A stretch of DNA of 64,000 nucleotides from Candidatus Cacconaster scatequi (GTDB lineage: Bacteria > Bacteroidota > Bacteroidia > Bacteroidales > UBA932): the NCBI GenBank assembly GCA_018065305.1, contig JAGHTO010000008.1, positions 58,990 to 122,989 of the forward strand. The letters are read 5' to 3'. Under the pieces are notes generated by a model, which was not told where the DNA came from, made no database searches, and saw only the letters and a program-made list of their open reading frames with translations. Position numbers and translations under genes: made by a program. Positions 61,843-64,000 of the stretch are shown one piece after another. The stretch's first letter is position 1; each line of letters opens with the position of its first letter.

Positions 61843-62802
61843 ATGACATTATTTTTGCTGCTGGTCGGCCTCGGGCTTCTTGTCCTTGGCGCCGACTGGC
61901 TTGTTGACGGAGCCTCTGCCATTGCAAGGAGGGCCGGCGAAAACGAATTCGTCATAGGCCTGACCATCGTAGGATTCGGGACATCGTGCCCGGAATTGAT
62001 GGTGAGCCTGACCGGCGCCATTCAGGGCAATGCTGACATCGCCATAGGCAATGTCGTGGGCTCCAACATATTCAACGTTCTTTTCATCCTGGGCGTCACT
62101 TCCTTGATATTTCCCATAACGATGACAAAGGAGAACAGAGAAAAGGATATCCCCATCGCTTTGGGGGTAACTGTCCTCCTAGTGGTATGCGGAATGAGCC
62201 AATCCCTTTTCGGAATCGGCGGGAGCGATTCGCTTTCCAGAATCGAGGGCATCTTTTTACTGTTTGTATTTGCAGCATATCTATTATTTTGTTTCAAGTT
62301 CTCTTCCAAAGAGTTGAATCCGGGGCAGAAAGGGAAAGCCATAAGCCTGTCCATAGCAGTCCTTCTGGTCACCGGTGGCCTTGCCGGCTTGATATTCGGC
62401 GGCAATATGTTCGTCAGGAATGCAACGGAACTTGCCCGTGACATCGGGGTCAGCGACAAGTTCATCGCTTGTACTCTGCTGGCGGGCGGCACATCTTTGC
62501 CGGAACTGACAACCAGCATAGTTGCGGCTGCAAAGCACAAGGACCAGCTCGCACTCGGCAACATTCTCGGGTCCAACATATTCAACGTACTTCTGGTTCT
62601 GGGATGCTCATCAATCATTACTCCGCTGGCTTTCACCGGAATAACGCCTGTTGATGCGGCGGTACTCATATTGAGTTCCTCGCTTCTGCTCATGTGGTCC
62701 TTTACCGGGAAGAAATGCCATATCGATCGTTGGGAAGGGGCCGCGATGCTTCTTCTCTTTGCGGGATATTATCATTATCTGTTTAAAAACAATTACTTAT
62801 AA
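61843..62802 (+). CDS. Calcium/sodium antiporter (CaCA family)
   Basis: The 319-residue polytopic membrane protein has two homologous halves of about five helices each. The alpha-repeats are diagnostic: GFGTSCPELMVSLTGAIQGN with GNVVGSNIFNVLFILG in the first half, and AGGTSLPELTTSIVAAAKH with GNILGSNIFNVLLVLG in the second. The conserved Glu of each repeat binds the exchanged cation. It probably extrudes Ca2+ in exchange for Na+ at the inner membrane. The two paralogous genes behind it start 9 bp later, suggesting one transcript. Confidence 0.94.
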   Translation: MTLFLLLVGLGLLVLGADWLVDGASAIARRAGENEFVIGLTIVGFGTSCPELMVSLTGAIQGNADIAIGNVVGSNIFNVLFILGVTSLIFPITMTKENREKDIPIALGVTVLLVVCGMSQSLFGIGGSDSLSRIEGIFLLFVFAAYLLFCFKFSSKELNPGQKGKAISLSIAVLLVTGGLAGLIFGGNMFVRNATELARDIGVSDKFIACTLLAGGTSLPELTTSIVAAAKHKDQLALGNILGSNIFNVLLVLGCSSIITPLAFTGITPVDAAVLILSSSLLLMWSFTGKKCHIDRWEGAAMLLLFAGYYHYLFKNNYL

Positions 62803-62811
62803 ATCAATCAA

Positions 62812-63258
62812 ATGGAAATCAATTTCAAGAGGGTCCACACTGGTAGGGACCTGACAATCTCAACTATAGTTCTTCTTGCAGGCGCAGGCTTGTTCCTTGT
62901 GAACAAGGGCTTGGGCATCTTCATTGTTGTCTGCGCTCTGCTTATGTTCCTCCTTTACAAGGGAGGTTACAGGAAAAACGGCCAGGGTGTAATTCTGACC
63001 AAGAAATGTGAAAATCTATGCAAATCCTGCAAACAATCAGTTGTAGAATTCCTGAGCGGGAAGGATGTCATACCTTGCATAAAGAATGGAAACGAAGGCG
63101 GAATCGTAAGGCTTGAAGTCTATTACAATCAGAATGAGGACATTGCTTATGCGCAACTCTATGATTTCAGTAACTATAAGTACGAAACGGTCACAGGCAT
63201 CGTTGAACTTGAAGGGAAAAAAGCACATACACTCATCTCAAAACTCCAGGAGTTATGA
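62812..63258 (+). CDS. Small membrane protein, tandem paralogue 1
   Basis: The 148-residue protein has two adjacent membrane segments near the N-terminus (ISTIVLLAGAGLFLV, then LGIFIVVCALLMFLLY). A soluble domain of about 95 residues follows, with GVILTKKCENLCKSCKQSVVEFL and IVRLEVYYNQNEDIAYAQLY. It resembles the next protein along its whole length (matching GVxLxKK, EFxxGK, GGxxxLExYY and YAQLYDF/FGQIFDY blocks). The fold recalls small bPH/DUF-type membrane proteins, but I cannot assign a family. It probably shares a transcript with the exchanger. Confidence 0.72.
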   Translation: MEINFKRVHTGRDLTISTIVLLAGAGLFLVNKGLGIFIVVCALLMFLLYKGGYRKNGQGVILTKKCENLCKSCKQSVVEFLSGKDVIPCIKNGNEGGIVRLEVYYNQNEDIAYAQLYDFSNYKYETVTGIVELEGKKAHTLISKLQEL

Positions 63259-63704
63259 AAAACAAACAGATAAGAAAAGTATATCGTCTTTCGGATATTG
63301 TAATATTGGGAGGAACGCTCATTTCGGGACTGCTGTTCACATTTGTCTTCCCATCCCTGAATTGGCTCGGCATATCAATTCTGGTAATCGCAATTTTTCT
63401 GCCGCCGTTCTGTAAGACGGGGTATCGCATTGAATCACAGGACGGTGTATTTTTGAAGAAAGATTATGTGCTGCCGGGTGAGTGTAAAAATCAGATAGCT
63501 GAGTTTATGGAGGGCAAATCGGAAGCACTGAACATAAATCCGTTCAAGAAGGGCGGGCTTCTGCTTGAGTTATACTATAAAAAGGACCGGTCACGGCAAT
63601 TCGGACAGATTTTCGATTATGACGGGTTCGTCTATACTGCTCAAAGCGCGTTGTCAGAACTTGATGATGAGCATTTGAGGGAGATTTTGAAGTATCAGTC
63701 GTAA
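63255..63704 (+). CDS. Small membrane protein, tandem paralogue 2
   Basis: The 149-residue protein has two membrane segments (IVILGGTLISGLLFTFVFP, then LGISILVIAIFLPPF) and a soluble part with DGVFLKKDYVLPGECKNQIA, LLLELYYKKDRSRQFGQIFD and a C-terminal helix. It overlaps the first paralogue by four bases (ATGA). The Cys cluster of the first copy (CENLCKSC) is reduced to a single Cys here. The function is unknown. Confidence 0.7.
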   Translation: MKNKQIRKVYRLSDIVILGGTLISGLLFTFVFPSLNWLGISILVIAIFLPPFCKTGYRIESQDGVFLKKDYVLPGECKNQIAEFMEGKSEALNINPFKKGGLLLELYYKKDRSRQFGQIFDYDGFVYTAQSALSELDDEHLREILKYQS

Positions 63705-64000
63705 AGGGAAACGGATGACGTAACCCGGGCCCGGCAGACAGTGAATGTTGCGCGGCCGATTTGCGTTTCGTGGCAGCTTTCGATGGCTATCCCTGATTTT
63801 TCATCGGGGATAGCCATCTTGCAAAAAGACAAATTGTTGATAATCAGAAGTTAACGTTTCGCGAAGATGGCTAACCACCGCAAAAAAAGAGGGATGGCCA
63901 TCGTGAGACAAAAGTTAGGCCGGCATTTAGCGCGCGGGGTTGACTTGCGACCGGACAGCGTCCATTCTCGCCATCTGCGTCATTTGCTGCGCAAATAACT
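63705..64000. other. Terminal stretch without a recognisable gene
   Basis: About 296 bp follow the second paralogue. Apart from the 16-bp hairpin and its partial copies near 63866-63902, I see no supported gene, tRNA or terminator. The last 90 bp are GC-rich (GCGCGCGGGG) and may belong to the next feature beyond the window. Confidence 0.5.
63782..63818. repeat. Strong 16-bp hairpin in the terminal non-coding stretch
   Basis: The arms 63782-63797 and 63803-63818 (GATGGCTATCCCTGAT and its complement, with one G-T pair) close a 5-nt TTTTC loop. No T-tract follows, so it is not a classical terminator. Related words occur just downstream: GATGGCTAACC (63866-63876) and the palindrome GATGGCCATC (63893-63902). 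Confidence 0.7.

Overview
The window looks like chromosomal DNA of a Bacteroidales bacterium (phylum Bacteroidota). It carries a SusC/SusD pair, a fused SecDF, a DUF2723 membrane protein, DUF4271-hemD, LptC next to a PpiD-like chaperone, and fumarate reductase flavoprotein and iron-sulfur subunits. Many genes are preceded by the Bacteroidota -7 promoter box TAnnTTTG, with little sign of Shine-Dalgarno sequences. No rRNA, tRNA, CRISPR array or prophage was seen.

Layout. 1-9.2 kb: the end of a thioredoxin-fold protein without catalytic cysteines, then a saccharide-use locus of susC, susD, a Tat-exported Gfo/Idh/MocA oxidoreductase, a DUF1080 lipoprotein and a TIM-barrel epimerase-like lipoprotein. 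No classical glycoside hydrolase is present, and the last three genes fit oxidative (3-keto-glycoside) sugar cleavage. 9.2-12.7 kb (minus): DUF4271, hemD, rnpA, yidD and an internally shortened uvrC. 12.7-17.6 kb: a DUF2723 protein and lepA. 17.6-25 kb (minus): a protease-like outer-membrane protein, an ECF sigma/anti-sigma-like/Spy-like module and secDF. 25-35.5 kb: a SPOR/PD40-type protein, a CNNM-CBS protein, rsmA, thyA-folA, a DUF362 ferredoxin-like protein, a phosphodiesterase-fold protein, mutS and an orphan ABC permease. 35.5-45.2 kb (minus): a ppiD-like gene, lptC, a TPR protein, an outer-membrane barrel, mfd and ruvB.

The 45.16-45.73 kb gap is the most unusual non-coding stretch. It holds an AT-rich segment with clustered DnaA-box-like 9-mers, where hand-sampled GC skew appears to change sign (a candidate replication origin). 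Two large palindromes sit at its right edge; they share a core architecture but have unrelated, locus-specific arms. A third palindrome with nearly the same core as the first lies at 60.07-60.19 kb.

45.7-60 kb: frdB-frdA without a cytochrome b gene, an alpha/beta hydrolase, hflX, a tonB-like gene, mdh, ybeY-mnmG, a DUF5674 two-gene operon, an acyl-CoA ligase and a GH116 glycosidase. 60.2-61.4 kb: a REP-associated tyrosine transposase (RAYT-like HUH protein) bracketed by matching 25-30 bp REP-like hairpins, a compact REP/RAYT unit. 61.4-64 kb: a small secreted protein, a sodium/calcium exchanger, two tandem membrane-protein paralogues and a terminal non-coding stretch with a strong hairpin.

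All calls rest on reading the sequence and on family knowledge; no database search was run.
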